A stretch of 64,000 bases of DNA from Echinometra lucunter (GCA_029962745.1 CM057162.1:15996438-16060437), one strand, 5' to 3'; counted from the first letter of the stretch, positions 1-12,745 are shown. Numbers and translations are program-made. The notes: generated by a model from the letters alone, not told the origin.

Positions 1-473
1 AAGTTTTAAGTATTTTCACTAATAAAAAAGGTAGCAATTACATACAACTACAGAAAACTATAGAACTATTTACAAAGTTTTGTAATACAATAATACAATA
101 GATAAATAACAAGTAAACAAAGACACATAAATACAAACAATATTGAGGATATTTGGGGTACTTTTTAATCAAATCTTTATGTTTATTGTCATAACCTAGC
201 CCACTTTTTTCTATATAATGTTTTGGGTAATCTGTTTATGAAGCATCATACAAGATGTTCTAGTTCTTCACATATTTTGGCTGTATCACATAACACTCAT
301 CATGCACATGTCAATATTTGACAGGATGTCGTACAAAATCTGTGCAAATAGGGTCATTCCCTCTCTGTAATGTTTGTAAGGACAAACTCAAGTGTCTGTC
401 CATTCTCTTTGACATATAAAAAGAGTTCTAAATACCAAAGCGAACGTAACAGAACAAAAATGTTTTACCATTA

Positions 474-479
474 AAGAGA

Positions 480-513
<34 letters not shown>

Positions 514-530
514 CAGACAGACAGACAGAC
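474..530. repeat. (AG)n / (ACAG)n microsatellite
   Basis: An uninterrupted AG run passes into GACAGA and then a GACA tetranucleotide run. It is a compound simple repeat. Confidence 0.95.
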
Positions 531-1131
531 TGTATACAAGAAATAGCATAAGCTTGGACTTGGCACATCAGCAATTTCATTTACTAATTCATTAGGAATA
601 CTAAATTTAATACTGATTGGGAAGCATTCAGAAAAATAATACCTTTACCTTTTCTTGATATTACAACACTGTAATTATAATGCAAACAGATACTTCATTT
701 GCTTGCTTATCCACAGATAAAGTTCTCTGTATGTCTACTCGTAAATTTGACAAAATAAGTGTCACATTTTCACCGCAATGTTAAAAGAATGAATTATCTC
801 GGGAAAATTCAGTCAGAAGTAATATGGAGTATGACATTATAGAGCAGCTCTGATACTTGTAGGTGAGTGGCCACCCAAAAGGAATTCTTTGAGAGGATTG
901 ACAACAGGGTTAAGTGTGACAAAGAGATTACCTTTTAAATAGTTATAGGGATAATGCAATGCTTGGTTGGTGAAATCTACAAGGGGTGCAGAGAGGGGCT
1001 GGTAAAGATGTAGCAAATTGTACATGAAAAATCATGCAAATCAACTACATTTATTTGGGTAGAGTTGTGTTGATTCCCTGGTTGTAATGCATCCCATAGT
1101 CAAAATGTCATCTACATAGAGCCACAGAGGT

Positions 1132-1313
1132 GTTAGTTTATATACTTTTATATGTAGTTAGGTTGTTAGAAGGCTGTTAGTCTATATTTTCATTATGAAG
1201 CTAAGGTGTTACAAGGGTGTCAGTTCATATACTTTTATGTGAAGTCACATTGTAGGGTGTTAGAAGGGTGTTAGTTTATACACCTTTATATGACATTATG
1301 GTGTCAGAAGGGT
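1132..1313. repeat. Degenerate minisatellite, 43-51 bp unit, about 4 copies
   Basis: Four units begin near 1132, 1176, 1219 and 1270. Each opens with GTTAGTTTATA or a variant, has a central CTTTTATAT-like stretch, and closes with GTTAGAAGGGT-like sequence. Unit lengths are about 44, 43, 51 and 44 bp. The closing motif resembles the AGAAGGGTGTTA core of the hairpin at 11287-11371. Confidence 0.8.
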
Positions 1314-2043
1314 TTTTAGAAGTTCAAATGAATTTGTATAAAGTAATCACCTTTCTGCTTTTAAGCAGACGATGAAGAAGTAGAAGTTTGGTCTAAGTAA
1401 AAACTGCGATACGAAGAAAATATACACGGGTGATCAAGAAGAAGAAAGAACCTGGGGGGAGAGATTAACAGTGAAATCTAACACAAAAAACATGTTTAGA
1501 TATTTATATTTCAGAATAGATAAGTCAAGTCTGTGAATATGTCAAGTCAAAATGTCAAGTGTGTGAATATGAGCATAGATTCATATTTAAATATTTCATT
1601 CCATTTGAGAATAGTTTATCAATTGCCGGCATTAGGGCATTTTCATCTTGTGTTGCTCGCTGTGATCACTATGATATGTCAAATGTTATAACAATCTATT
1701 ATGCTAACTTGTTTCACTTTGGAATTATGGATCCTCAGTCTCCCGCAGAAATGAGATTTGATAAAAAGGGATACATAAACTGTATTTTCTAATTGCTGAC
1801 TGACTGAGTTTGTTTTGTTGTGTTCTGGCTCAAACCTGACACTCCTACTCATTTCTTTAACTTAAATCTATATCAGCAGATACTTCTAATGCCTGTAGTC
1901 TTTAGGCACACATACTATTTAGCACTTTAAATAGCCCATAAAACCTTGAGCCAGGTCTAACTTTGTCATTCTCTTGCCATCAGAAGTAAGTGAAGTACAA
2001 GACCTATGGGTAGTCTACAGTCTCACAAATCAGACCTTGTTTG

Positions 2044-2231
2044 CAGTGGCGGATCCAGGCTGGGGCGCAAGAGGTGCACGCTCCCTTTATTTTTTTTTCT
2101 TCTGAGAATGACACATTGAACATACATATTAATATAGCTATATCTAAGAAAATTGTCATCTGCGCCCCCTCTATTTTCAAATTTGCCATAATTTGTGCTT
2201 TCTCTATTTCCAAATCCTGGATCCGTGGCTG
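2044..2231. mobile_element. Short hAT-like MITE (CAGTGGCGGATCC family)
   Basis: The left end is CAGTGGCGGATCCAGG and the right end CCTGGATCCGTGGCTG, an imperfect terminal inverted repeat. The interior matches the copy at 34295-34438 in the opposite orientation, including TATAGCTATAT and the AAATAGAGGGGGC segment. There is no coding capacity. CAG...CTG ends fit hAT elements. A clean 8 bp target duplication is not visible here. Confidence 0.75.
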
Positions 2232-3231
2232 GTTTGGGGTTCTGTGACTGACAAGCGTTTGTGCATGCAAACTAATATTTGATATGCATTATACTCATCG
2301 CTGACAGAGGAGGAAAAGTCAATGAAAATGTTTTATGGAATAATGTGCTGGTGTTGGTATAATTTGGGGGGATGAGAGGGGAGCAATTTCATGCTTAGTG
2401 GGTATGGATTAATCTTTACACCCTCAATAGGATTAAGTAAATTGTATGGTGGTAAGTAGTATTGATTTTAATTCTGCATTTGGGGAAGCAGGCTTTGGTA
2501 ACAAACTGGAAGTTGCTTATTTCTCCTGAGGGCTTTTTCATGCATCATGACTACCAGTAATGTCTCTTTGCTGGAAGACTCAGCTATATAACTTTGCATT
2601 CTTTTTCAACAAAATATGCAGTGATATGATTTGATGATATGCTTGCATGATATGCTTGCATGATTGATAACTACAATGACACCTTGCAATGTTTACCTGG
2701 TTTAAAAGGATACTTCATTTGCTTTTTGTTAAGGCATTCATGTAAAAATTATTGGTAGAAGGAGTCTACATCTCAGCCATATCAAATGAGCAAAAAAATC
2801 CTTTGAAGCTAATTTTAACTTCCAAAATGTATGTTGTCATGTATGAATTTATCAATTGTGTTTACAACAAAGACCAGAACACAACCTTTAAATGGTTTCC
2901 TTTGCTGAAATATCAGAAAGAGCACCAAGACTGTCCTTTTTGCCAGTTGAATCACAAAATATAACACATATTTTAGTTAGTAAAATACATGTTTTATTTG
3001 TTTTATTTTTATTTCACTCTTTTACATTTTTGATCCAGCCTTTTAATATATTAATTGCCAGTAACGAGTGTACAAATTTCCCCTATACCGGTTGTACAAT
3101 CCTAGAAATCATATCATTAATTGACGCCATACAAATATAGCAACAAAATGTTATGTAATTCTACTACAACCAGATAAAATGTGAAATATAGCCCTGTCAT
3201 CTACAGGTTTGTTTTTAAAAATGTCACTGAC

Positions 3232-3369
3232 AAAAAGTGAAAGGTTTGACACTAGTTGAACTCCACAGACAAATATTCCTCAAATATCGAAATATATTCT
3301 AAAAAGTAAAAGGTTTGACACTAATTGAACTCTACGGACAAATATTCCTCAAATATGGAAATATATTCT
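3232..3369. repeat. Tandem duplication, 69 bp unit x2
   Basis: Units 3232-3300 and 3301-3369 share AGGTTTGACACTA, TTGAACTC and ACAAATATTCCTCAAATAT in the same order with only a few substitutions. Confidence 0.92.
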
Positions 3370-4229
3370 ATTTAAATCATTTACTTGCTTATTTGACAAG
3401 TGACATTAAAATGATCCCCTGACAAACAAACAAAGAAAGGAAAAAAATAGTCTTTGCCTTTCATGCACGAAAAAAGGGCCATTAAAAACATGCATAAATC
3501 ATACTTCAACCTAATGCATAGAAACATATGCAGAGCTGGATTAGACTGCTGTATGTTATACATGTGAAATATTCAAAGTAATACTGTACGATGCACAGAC
3601 AACAATTAGCATTCAGTCTAGGAGCGTGTGGTTTTGGGGCAATCTACATACTAAACAGTTTGGTTTTGTGGCAAGTACTGGTTCAATGGAGATTGGCTTT
3701 GGGGTATTCACTTACTAATTTCCTTTTATTCGAAAAAAAATTAAAGAAAAAGTCATACATTAAGTTTCCATTTCCTTTATTGGTATTATTGGTGACTGAG
3801 AAAGATATATATGATTAAAAAGTATTTTTCAATATCTTTGTACAAAAAGATAAAAACAAAACAAAAAGCACAATGGTTTATTTTACTCCTTAATGTAAAT
3901 TTCTTTGTCAGAAATTCATTATGTTTTGCATAGTATTCAGATAGTATCATTAATGATTCATCCCTCTTGAATATTCCAGTGCAATAACATTTTTCAAAAA
4001 AATACCAGAAAATATTTTACTTCTTTGTTATCTGCTTTAAAGTAACATACAGGCCTGATGTTGTGTCTTTAAAACTGCATAAACAATGGATATCATTGGA
4101 AGTTAGAAGTCCTTTTGATGAATATCATTAGCATATTTGCAGCAAAAACTGGCATTTGATACATGGTACAAATAGCACAAAACCACAACGATTAAAACCA
4201 CAGACAGGTATTTACATGAACTTCACCTA

Positions 4230-4500
4230 AATCATCACGATCGATCGGATAATTCAATAATTTCCCGAAACTCGCAGCAGCCAGCGTCATCGCGTTGGGC
4301 TTATCCGTGACTTTCAATTAGTCATCGGCACATTATTGAAGGTCCGCTGGAGCAGGTTTTTGCGTAGGTTTTGTGCGACACTTTCCCCAACACTCCGGCT
4401 ATTGTTAATGACTTTTGCTCGCTTGTTATATATGATAATGCGGCTAAGTCTTTAAGTGGAAGGGCTCGCTATTGTTGTGGCGTTTCCCTGCCACCTTCCT
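4230..4500. promoter_or_regulatory. CpG-richer block, possible cis-regulatory DNA
   Basis: Base composition departs from the AT-rich flanks. It carries several CpGs, two overlapping CGAT motifs, CAATTAG (homeodomain-like) and a GGCTTATCC (GATA/Otx-like) core. No coding frame or splice structure is convincing. This rests on composition and short motifs only. Confidence 0.2.
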
Positions 4501-5113
4501 TTTTATGCTGCGGTCGTTTTTTTTTTCTTTTTCTCTCTCAAGGGCAGCTGCTTCTAAAATCCCTTTTCCCACCTCCCTTATCAAAACTGAGCAGTGGTGT
4601 AGATTGGTAGCGGAGGAGACAAAAGAGAGTTATTTCTGGTAAAATGGCAACAAGGATGACTAAGGATGAGGAAAAGGCATCTCTGTAAGAAGATTGTAAT
4701 TCTGCTTAAAGGTATACAAAGAGGCTAAAGAAGATTAGCTTGAACATCAGGGAAGGTTATTTAAAGGTATGAAAAAAGCTCAGTCCTTTTTTCCCCCCTA
4801 GAAGAAAATGATATTTGACAATGAATTTTAGGGTGAGGGATGGAGGAACTGAAGAGTTTAAATGCAAAAACCAATTTATCCCTTTTTTTGTCAAATTGAG
4901 ATATTTGTAATTAAAAATCAAGAAAAATAAAGTAAATAATAAGAAATTATGTGCTTCTTTTGACCATAACTTTTACAATATACCTTTATATATTAAAATG
5001 TATAATTTGAAAAGTATCATTTTGTACTATATGATAGTGACCTTACTTTACAATTTGTAAAAATGGCATTCATCTGCTTTTACACATAAATTCTTCAATT
5101 GCATTTCAAGTTT

Positions 5114-5134
5114 GGGGGGAGGGGAGGGGAGGGA
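5114..5134 (+). other. G-quadruplex-capable G runs
   Basis: Four G runs of 3-6 bases are separated by single A residues. That matches the usual G4 pattern on the plus strand. Confidence 0.5.
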
Positions 5135-5263
5135 GTATATCGGATTGAGTGAAACGTAATATCATTGTCAATGCTAACTTATTAATTGTGTTGCTTGATA
5201 CTGATCAATATAATGGCAATGTTAAAATATGAAGAGAATAGCTTAGTGGATCAAAAATGATTA

Positions 5264-5329
5264 TGATGATGATGATGAAAATGATGATGGTGATAATGAC
5301 GATGATGATGATGATGATGATGATGATAC
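5264..5329. repeat. (GAT)n microsatellite
   Basis: GAT trinucleotides with a few interruptions, the longest pure run ending near 5327. Confidence 0.95.
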
Positions 5330-5351
5330 ACGCTTAAAGCAAATTAGTTAA

Positions 5352-5522
5352 AAATGACTAGACGAAAGGGTCAGCTGGATGCAACTATTCTTCTACTCAT
5401 TTTTTGTTATTTTCTATTCGTATTTTGACTAGAACACAGTCATTTCTGACTAGAATATGGTAACATAAATATCATATGACTATATTGGTTGCACCCAACT
5501 GACCCTTTATCTAAAGTCATTT
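5352..5522. mobile_element. 171 bp MITE with about 36 bp TIRs
   Basis: The left arm 5352-5388 (AAATGACTAGACGAAAGGG, then TCAGCTGGATGCAAC) is the imperfect reverse complement of 5486-5522. The core is AT-rich and contains two GACTAGAA-like motifs. There is no open frame. No family is assigned. Confidence 0.8.
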
Positions 5523-5992
5523 CCCCTTGTTTGTTTTTAGAGTGTAATGTAAAATAAAATTTTATGACATTGACAATAACAGATACAATGTTAGCAATGA
5601 TCAAAACTTAATATTGCATGAATTTACTATTGAATTTGAACTGAATATTTACACAATATTACATACACTGATAGCATGTACGGCAATGCAGCCAAGATTT
5701 TTATAAGTTACTCAATGGCTTTAAGAGAACTGATTATCTTTTATTTCAGAAAATGCAAAAGGTTATTTTTCCCCTGATGAGGCTGCAACTTGTTGATTTT
5801 GAGCCTATCACTGGTCTCATCCGCAGCTTGTCAGAAAAAAAGGAAAGGCGTTAGAAATCAATACTTGACAAAAAAGCCGCAGTGAGACGAGGCTTCATTC
5901 ATAATGCTCAGGCTTTTTCACCATTCACAGAAAGGAAATCTAAACACATGCTCTCTGCTTTCTCCTATTTCCTGGATATGCTTTGCCCATGT

Positions 5993-6025
5993 CTTTCTTT
6001 CTTATCATCTCTCTCTCTTTATCTG

Positions 6026-6065
<40 letters not shown>

Positions 6066-6263
6066 ACCTCCCTCTCTCTCCTTATCTATCTTATTTCCTC
6101 TCATTCTATATCACCCTTTCTGCTATTTCAATCTTAATCTTCATTCTCATATATTTCATTTTGTCCTTCCTATATTTCTTGCTGTTTCTCTTCATATTTA
6201 TTTTTTCTTCCTTTCAATGGATTTTTTATTTGATTTGTAAATTTCAGTCACCTCTCCTTTACT

Positions 6264-6306
<43 letters not shown>
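5993..6306. repeat. CT-rich tract with two (CT)n microsatellites
   Basis: Pure CT runs lie near 6030-6060 and 6273-6306, the second preceded by a C run. The pyrimidine-rich sequence between them is degenerate. Ser/Leu-rich frames here are artefacts of the repeat. Confidence 0.9.
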
Positions 6307-6310
<4 letters not shown>

Positions 6311-7086
6311 ATTTTTTTCTCAAGATATTAGATCTTAAATCATTTTAGAACTGTAACTTAATATTTGTCTTAAATCTTGCTTTTATTCCTTTCTAATTTC
6401 CTTCATTGAATTTATTCATTTCTCCCTAATCCTATTCCTACTTTACTTTTATGTGTACAAAAAGGATCAATAATCAGGAATATCAATACAACCCGAATAA
6501 CACCAGTGCAAAACCCTGGCTTGCACCCCAAATTAGCTTTATAATGGCCACGAGGGGGAGCTATTCCAATTATTCTGTGATTATGTGTGTTTTGACATTC
6601 CCTCACTTGTGGAGCACAGTTAAACTCTGCAAAGGTTTCTTACAATGGTAAGACATCTACTTTGTGTCTTCAAGATTAATTTACGGTGAATCATATAATC
6701 TTAAATACATTGTATTCTGCAGAAAAATGCATTCAAATGATCATTTCTATTGCATACGACAATTTCTATGATTGATTATGATTACATTATCATGTTGGTG
6801 TTATGAAGAAGCATATTCTGATTTGGTTTACTAGTTTCTTGGAAGCAATACTCTACCCAAAGAATTTACCAACTGTCATACCCTTCAAAGACAACAACAA
6901 AAATTGGGAATGCAAACCCTCAATTCAGAAATTAAATACAGGGACCCTTATCAAATACTTTGTTTTTTATTTACGTAAATAAATCGATATGAAAGATACA
7001 ATTTCTAAATCTTAATTCATTCCAGCATTGTATGATTGTATAAATCTAATTGCACTCTCCGTGTCTTGAAATATTGTAAGAGGCAA

Positions 7087-7166
7087 TTAACCCGTTGCCT
7101 ACGAGAATCAGGTGTTCCCTGTATTAAGTCAATGGGAGATTCAGAATTCAGTAGTCAACAGGTTAA
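7087..7166. mobile_element. 80 bp TTAACC-ended hairpin repeat
   Basis: The repeat starts TTAACCCGTTG and ends CAACAGGTTAA, with internal TCAGGTGTTCCCTGTATTAA. Relatives lie at 27594-27663 and 41651-41730, with a partial copy near 27038. The ends are complementary, so it is a very short TIR element or MITE. Confidence 0.7.
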
Positions 7167-7359
7167 AAGAAAATAGGCCCAATATTGTTTAAATAAAAAC
7201 TATAAATTATTTGGTTATTCTTGAATTAAAATCAAAATTTGAAGTTGATAAGATGAAAGATGTGGAGCAGAGGGAAGTTGGTCAAGTTGAAGGCTGAGTT
7301 CACTAAGGGAATTGGTTGGTTTTAAAAAGAACAAATGAAATAGAAAGACAATGATGATT

Positions 7360-7932
7360 TTAAAAAAATAAAGAATACTGAAACCCTGGGGGGAAATCAA
7401 TTTAAATGAAAGGAGAGGATAGAGAGAAGGAATATTAAAAAGTTCCATCAAAATCAGTTACAAAATGAGAAAGTATGAAAAGTTTGAAAAGTTTCAATTT
7501 ACTTTCTATGGCGATCCTCAAATTGGCAATGTAGCTTAAAAATGGCAGGTTTATGACACATCTCCACATGTTTTATACACAAAACTTCATATTTTCCCCA
7601 TTATCTCTCAAGGTGCAGCTTGTCTGCTTCTTAGCTCAAGATATATCATGGCAAAATGTACTTGAGTTTACAAAGAGACAAGCAGCATCTTTAGAGATAA
7701 TGGAGAAAATATTAAATTCAGTGTACAGATTGAGAGTTGTCCTTCTAAACCTGCCATTTTGAAGCAACACTGCCAATTTGAGGATCACCATAAAAAGTAA
7801 TTTGAGACATCTCACACCTTCATAATTTTCTCATTTCATAACCGATTTTGATGGATTTTTTCTTAAATTGCTTCTCCCCATCCCCTCTATTCATTAAAAT
7901 GGATATTTCCCCAGGGTTTCATTCTCCTTTAA
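7360..7932. mobile_element. 573 bp foldback element
   Basis: The left half is the diverged reverse complement of the right half about a centre near 7650. Paired segments include GAAACCCTGGGG, CCATCAAAATC, ATCCTCAAATTGGCA, AATGGCAGGTTTA, CCATTATCTCT and GCTTGTCT. TTAA lies at both extremities (7360-7363 and 7929-7932), which would fit a TTAA target duplication but may be chance. There is no transposase frame. Confidence 0.8.
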
Positions 7933-8743
7933 GGAAAAATCTGATAAAGCAAAAAGAGCTTAGGAGTTTCAAAGTTGCAAGCAATAAACACAAAGTAGCA
8001 AATCTGTGTTGTCCCTGAATGCAGCTCTCAATTTGTTTTGAAATGAAATTCTCATAAATTCCAATTTCTTTTTTTTTTCCAGAGAGAATATCTTATCATT
8101 TCTGTGGCCGAATGCATAGCCACATGGATTAACACATCTTAAATGCCTTTCACAGTACAAAATCTTTTCCTGTATTCATCAGGATATTTGGGATAATTCT
8201 CAGTACAGAAGAAGCAACAAAGTGCTATCTAGGGAAATCAAAGAGTTACCAATTGGTGTTTGATCGCCTAAAACTATATATTCATCACTTTTTGTCCTAA
8301 ATAGGATTTTCCCTTACCTTTAACTGATCCGTTTCTCTCATATTTCACCTTTCATCAGAACCCATTTGATATCACATTAAGCTATCCCTTGAAGTCAAAT
8401 ACATATAGATGGTCATTTGTCTGTTTAGTGCCAGGAGGGCGTAAACCCATACAACTTGTCTCAAAGTCTTCTTGCTCTTACAAATTTTTTCTCTTTTTTT
8501 TACGTCTTTGAACTTTTACCACTCCTCCTCCTTCTCCTTCTCATCAAACATCCACATTTCATCATCTTAGCAGTAATATCCCATTCAGACTACCAAGATA
8601 CATCGTACAACCACCAAAGACTGTATAGCCAAACAAGTAATTCTTACTGTCTGAATGTCACATTATAAAAAAATTGTATAACAAGATGTTTGGCAAAATG
8701 GATGCTTTAGCATCATTTGGAAAAAAATCGCTTAATATAGAAT

Positions 8744-8963
8744 AGACCTGTTTACTAATGGTATTCAAATTTATGCACATAATCTCTCTGGAACCCTTGG
8801 TTACCATTTTCCAGTTCACATGTTATGCAGAATGGTATCTGAATAGATGCAATCTAGTTCGTATATTTTAGTTGCTGCCATGTCAGGCAAGCTCTGGCAA
8901 GCTTCTGAGTTGTCAAGGGAAACTTTTATTCAACAACTATACATGAAATTAGTAAACAGATCT
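8744..8963. mobile_element. 220 bp TIR element (AGACCTGTTTACTAAT family)
   Basis: The ends AGACCTGTTTACTAAT and ATTAGTAAACAGATCT are complementary. Reading the minus strand, the interior matches 43988-44170 (shared AAGCTTGCCAGAG, TTGTTGAA and GATTGCATCT). It is a nonautonomous element with no coding content. Confidence 0.75.
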
Positions 8964-9620
8964 GTTAGGTTCATCTGTGGGTGTGAATGTCCTATCTATG
9001 AAAACTGCATTACTGGGCATGGCTTATCAAGAATGTGCGCTAACTTAACGGTGGCTGGCTAACTGTTATCCTCTATCTTTGGGTGATACCATGAAGTGAG
9101 GTGTCTGCTGACCTCCCCCATACTATTCTTAAAAAGATACTGACAAAATGTATCATATATATTTCATATTTCATACCCCCCCCCCCCCTCCAGACTAGGT
9201 CTCATTTATCGGGGACAGTTTGGAGAGGTCTCTTACTTTTTACCACTGACTGTCCACACTATCCTCAAATGCACCCGCTTTTCAGGGAAAATCACCGCTG
9301 AAGTGGTTCCGGCTGTGTGTTACATCACAATGCCACCACCTTTCACACATGCACACATTTGATAAAAACAGTTAGGCGATATCAGGACCCTTCCTGTTTG
9401 GTGGGACCACTGGAGGAAGAACCAGCGAGCATCCACACTATGGGATTGCCATGGGAAGTCCTGCTTAGCAGAATTTTCCCCAGTTAACAGGACCTCGTCT
9501 GAACGCAGGGATAGAGTTCCCAGCTCTTATAAGGCCATAGTCTGAATGAGCTATCAGCATTATCAGTGGTCTCCACCCTTGAAGCAATGTCACGGATCTA
9601 TTTCGTTTCATTAATCAAAC

Positions 9621-9650
9621 ACCTTGAAGGGGGAGGGGGGGGGGGGGATC
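9621..9650. repeat. Poly-G run
   Basis: A nearly pure G run of about 20 bases, probably slippage-prone in sequencing and assembly. Confidence 0.9.
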
Positions 9651-10020
9651 ACAGCATAAGCTTGACCTGCAGTCATTGGTATCACATAAGCGAGGTGATT
9701 GCTCAAGTTCATCCCGACATGGGAATAGGTGGGAGGGAAATTAGAGTAATGATGATCTCTCTATTAATGCAGATAAAATGAGTGCATAGAGGACGAAATA
9801 AGGGGAGGAGGAAGGGAAAAATTGAAGATAATCTACTCATGAAATAGGAGTAAGCACAAGGAAATTTAGAGGCATGATTGGCTCTCTATTTATGTAGAAA
9901 GGGGGTGGGATTAAGAAATATACAGTAGAAATTTATGCATGAAGGACTGGAGGGGGTGCATTATAACACAATAAAAATGCAATTACCTCTTTGTTCCTTC
10001 CAAAAAGTAGATACAAACAG

Positions 10021-10500
10021 GAGAGAGAGAGGGGGGGGGGGGGAGGGTTACAAAGTAAAAGAGCCAATCATCTATCTGTCATCACAGAAAGGCGAAAGGG
10101 AGGGAGGGGAAGATGGGAAGGATAGGGGAAGGGAGAAAAGGGAAAGGGGAAAAAAGGAAAGGGGAGAAAAAAGAAAGGGGAGAAATGGAAAAGGAGAGAA
10201 GAGGGAAAGGGAAGAAAAGGAAAAGGGGATAAAAGGGAAAGATAAGTAATGGAAAAGGGGAGAAAAGGGAATGGAGAAAAGGGAAAAGGGGAAATGGGGA
10301 AACGGGAAAAGGGGAAACAGGAAAAGGGGGAAAGGGTAGAAAAGGGAAAGGGTAGAAAAGGGAAAGGGAAGAAAAGGGAAAGGGAAAAAAAGGGAAAGGG
10401 GAGAAAAGGGAAAGGGAAGAAAAGGAAAAGTGGAGAAAAGGGAAAGGGGAAAGGGGAAAGGGGAAAGGTGGAAAGGGAAGAAAAGGGAAGGAGATGAGAA
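10021..10500. repeat. 480 bp polypurine minisatellite
   Basis: Almost pure purine on the plus strand, built from variants of GGGAAAAGGGGAGAAAA. Lys/Glu/Gly-rich frames on plus and Phe/Ser/Pro-rich frames on minus are products of this repeat and not genes. Long mirror-symmetric polypurine DNA can form triplex structures. Confidence 0.92.
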
Positions 10501-11286
10501 TGGTTTAAATAAAGAAACGAATGATTATATACCAACAGAGTATAGTACATTATGGCAGAAAGACATATTAAACTGTGAAAGAGGTGGCCATAATCGAAAT
10601 GAAGAAAAAATGGGATGTGAGTAAGTTGGTCATGGCATGAAATAAAGCAACAGATATTCAATGACAGAATGAGAAGGGCAAGTGAGAACAAATTAAAAGA
10701 AGAGTTCACTCATGAAATGGAAATGACAGAACATGCAAACAAGAAGAAAAATGCTTGCATGGCTGAAATACAAGACTGGAAAATTTATCATTCCACCTGC
10801 CGAACTGGTGAAATCGTATTCCTCCTAAACTTGGATGACAGAGATAGGCTGATAACCGCTTGAGGGCCCGCTATCAATTTTCTCAATTTAGTTTGTTTCA
10901 TACCCATGCTTATTATCTAAAGCATTTCTGAAATATCATATCAGACACTTATCCATCAGTCAATTTAACCTTTTTTCTCCCATTGGGAGGTGTTAATGTC
11001 TAAGATGTGATGTCTAATGTTGTGTCAAATTGCATTAGCTCATGATTTGCAATGCCAGATATTTGTCATTCTTAACAGCAAAATATATGCATATTGATAA
11101 ATATTATGCAGCCATAATATCAAACTAGATAATATGGTTTGTTAAAGATGACTTCATTTATTATATGTAAAGACACAAAGATACACAGGTCAATGATACA
11201 TCATGGTATAAATATATTAAGAACAATAGGTTAAAAGGAGTAAGAGAGACTAACATTTTCATTTCAAGATTACCTTTCTAAGCATC

Positions 11287-11371
11287 ATATTGTCTGTTTA
11301 GAGCCAGAAGGGTGTTAAGTCTGTATAAAATGATATGAGTTAGCACCCTTCTGGCTCCGAACAGACAATAT
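11287..11371. mobile_element. 85 bp near-perfect hairpin (AGCCAGAAGGGTG family)
   Basis: Left arm ATATTGTCTGTTTAGAGCC plus AGAAGGGTG pairs with the right arm CACCCTTCTGGCTCC plus GAACAGACAATAT. Arms are about 32 bp around a 20 bp loop. Single-arm or diverged copies sit near 8427, 17592, 17750, 17885 and 50630. Confidence 0.85.
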
Positions 11372-12226
11372 ACTTTACTGATCATTAAAAGCATATTTAC
11401 AATAATTTTAAAGAAATGAGTAAGTTAATTTGTGCAGCTTGAGAAATAAGTGTAGGGAGCTTTAATGGTACTAGACAATAGCAATTTATAGACATGCATG
11501 TTTGTATTTGTTGTTACATGAGAAAATTGATATTGAAGCAATTATGAGTGGATGATACAATTTACTCTTTTGTTTATCTGCAGGGGCAGGGGGGTGCTGA
11601 GGGGGTGAGGGTTTGCTTTCCCTGACCACTTGTGATTTATGGCAAAAGTTTGCAATCATATCAGATGGGACTTTATCAACAAATTAAAAAAAAAAACTCA
11701 CCATAAACATTCAAAAATTAGATTGAAGCAATTTCAAGTGGCACTTGTAGACCATACAACTTTTTGTTTCTTGTTGGTATATTTGGAAGGGTGTGGCTGC
11801 TTTGTACATGACCACTTATGACTAATGGGCACACTAGTAAACTTGTTGTACCAGGCTTTATTAAGGATGAAAAAACCCTCACCACAGAACATGAGAAAAC
11901 TGATATCCAATTGAAATGATTACTTCAACGACAATATTTCTAAAGTGGCACTTGTATACAAGGTTTATCTCTGCCTCGTTCTTCAATGAGCTTTTGTGGT
12001 GTAATTCTAGGAACAGGGACGAAACGTGGGAGCCACATACAATGTAGCGGTCAGTGCACCACTCTCTGCCAATATTACTACCCCAATTCTTGTTCCGCCT
12101 CCATGTCTTCCACTCATTTTCATCATGATTTTGTTCAACTGTTCAAATAAGATGACTCTTAGATTTATTTACCAGTCCCATGGCTGAATAGATCATGATC
12201 TCAGACGATATTTTCTTCCACATTTC

Positions 12227-12320
12227 ATTCTCTCTCTCACTCTTTCTCTTTCTCTCTTTCTGTCTCCCCCTCTGCATATACACCCCTGTCTTTCTATATC
12301 CATGTTTCTCTATCTATACC

Positions 12321-12358
<38 letters not shown>
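12227..12358. repeat. (CT)n-rich tract
   Basis: CT dinucleotides with interruptions, the pure run lying near 12330-12355. Confidence 0.92.
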
Positions 12359-12362
<4 letters not shown>

Positions 12363-12539
12363 CTGATCACTGTTATAATTTTTTTTTATAATTTAATTCA
12401 GGTCTAAATCATGTTTATACTCCACAAATTTGAATCTGTTACCAGTGAATCTTTTCTTAAACAACTTTTTTGACAACACCTGTTCAACTTTAACCATCAT
12501 ATCAACCTTTGTTGATTCAACTACATTCAAACCTGCTTT

Positions 12540-12745
12540 AGTGACCACCTGTATAGAACAATCACCTGTCTATGAAGTCAGCAATTTTGTTCCCCTATTA
12601 AATGGGTTGTTTGTTTGTTTGTTTTTTTCATTGTATTATGTATTAAAAGAACCTGTTCATAAACAGCACCTGCTCATAGAGACTGTTTTTCTTATCTCCC
12701 TTGGGTGGTCTATATGCACATGCAGGTTTATGACCAATTTAAACC
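12540..12745. repeat. Possible dispersed repeat with CACCTGT motifs
   Basis: Repeated ACCACCTGTAT, TCACCTGTCTATGAAG and CACCTGCTCATAGA motifs are followed by GGGTGGTCTATATG. The layout resembles short motif-rich dispersed repeats common in invertebrates. No second full copy occurs in this window, so the assignment is tentative. Confidence 0.35.

Larger units (their letters stand above)
1..5113. other. AT-rich noncoding background
   Basis: Apart from the items listed separately, I see no gene here. Open frames are all under 90 codons, lack recognisable domains and are often matched by an open frame on the other strand. The stretches 1-473, 531-1131, 1314-2043, 2232-3231 and 3370-4229 hold AT-rich unique-looking DNA with short A or T runs. 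Confidence 0.7.
5135..10020. other. Noncoding background with TIR elements and CT tracts
   Basis: Outside the listed elements I see only AT-rich DNA. Long frames around 5.9-6.3 kb are CT microsatellite read-through. The stretches 6307-7086, 7933-8743 and 8964-9620 show no domain, RNA gene or further repeat that I can define. Confidence 0.65.

Noticed and set aside
5882..6331. 149-codon plus frame
   Set aside because: Ser/Leu repetition from CT microsatellite; no start context or domain.
10068..10709. 213-codon minus frame
   Set aside because: Phe/Pro/Ser repetition from the polypurine minisatellite.
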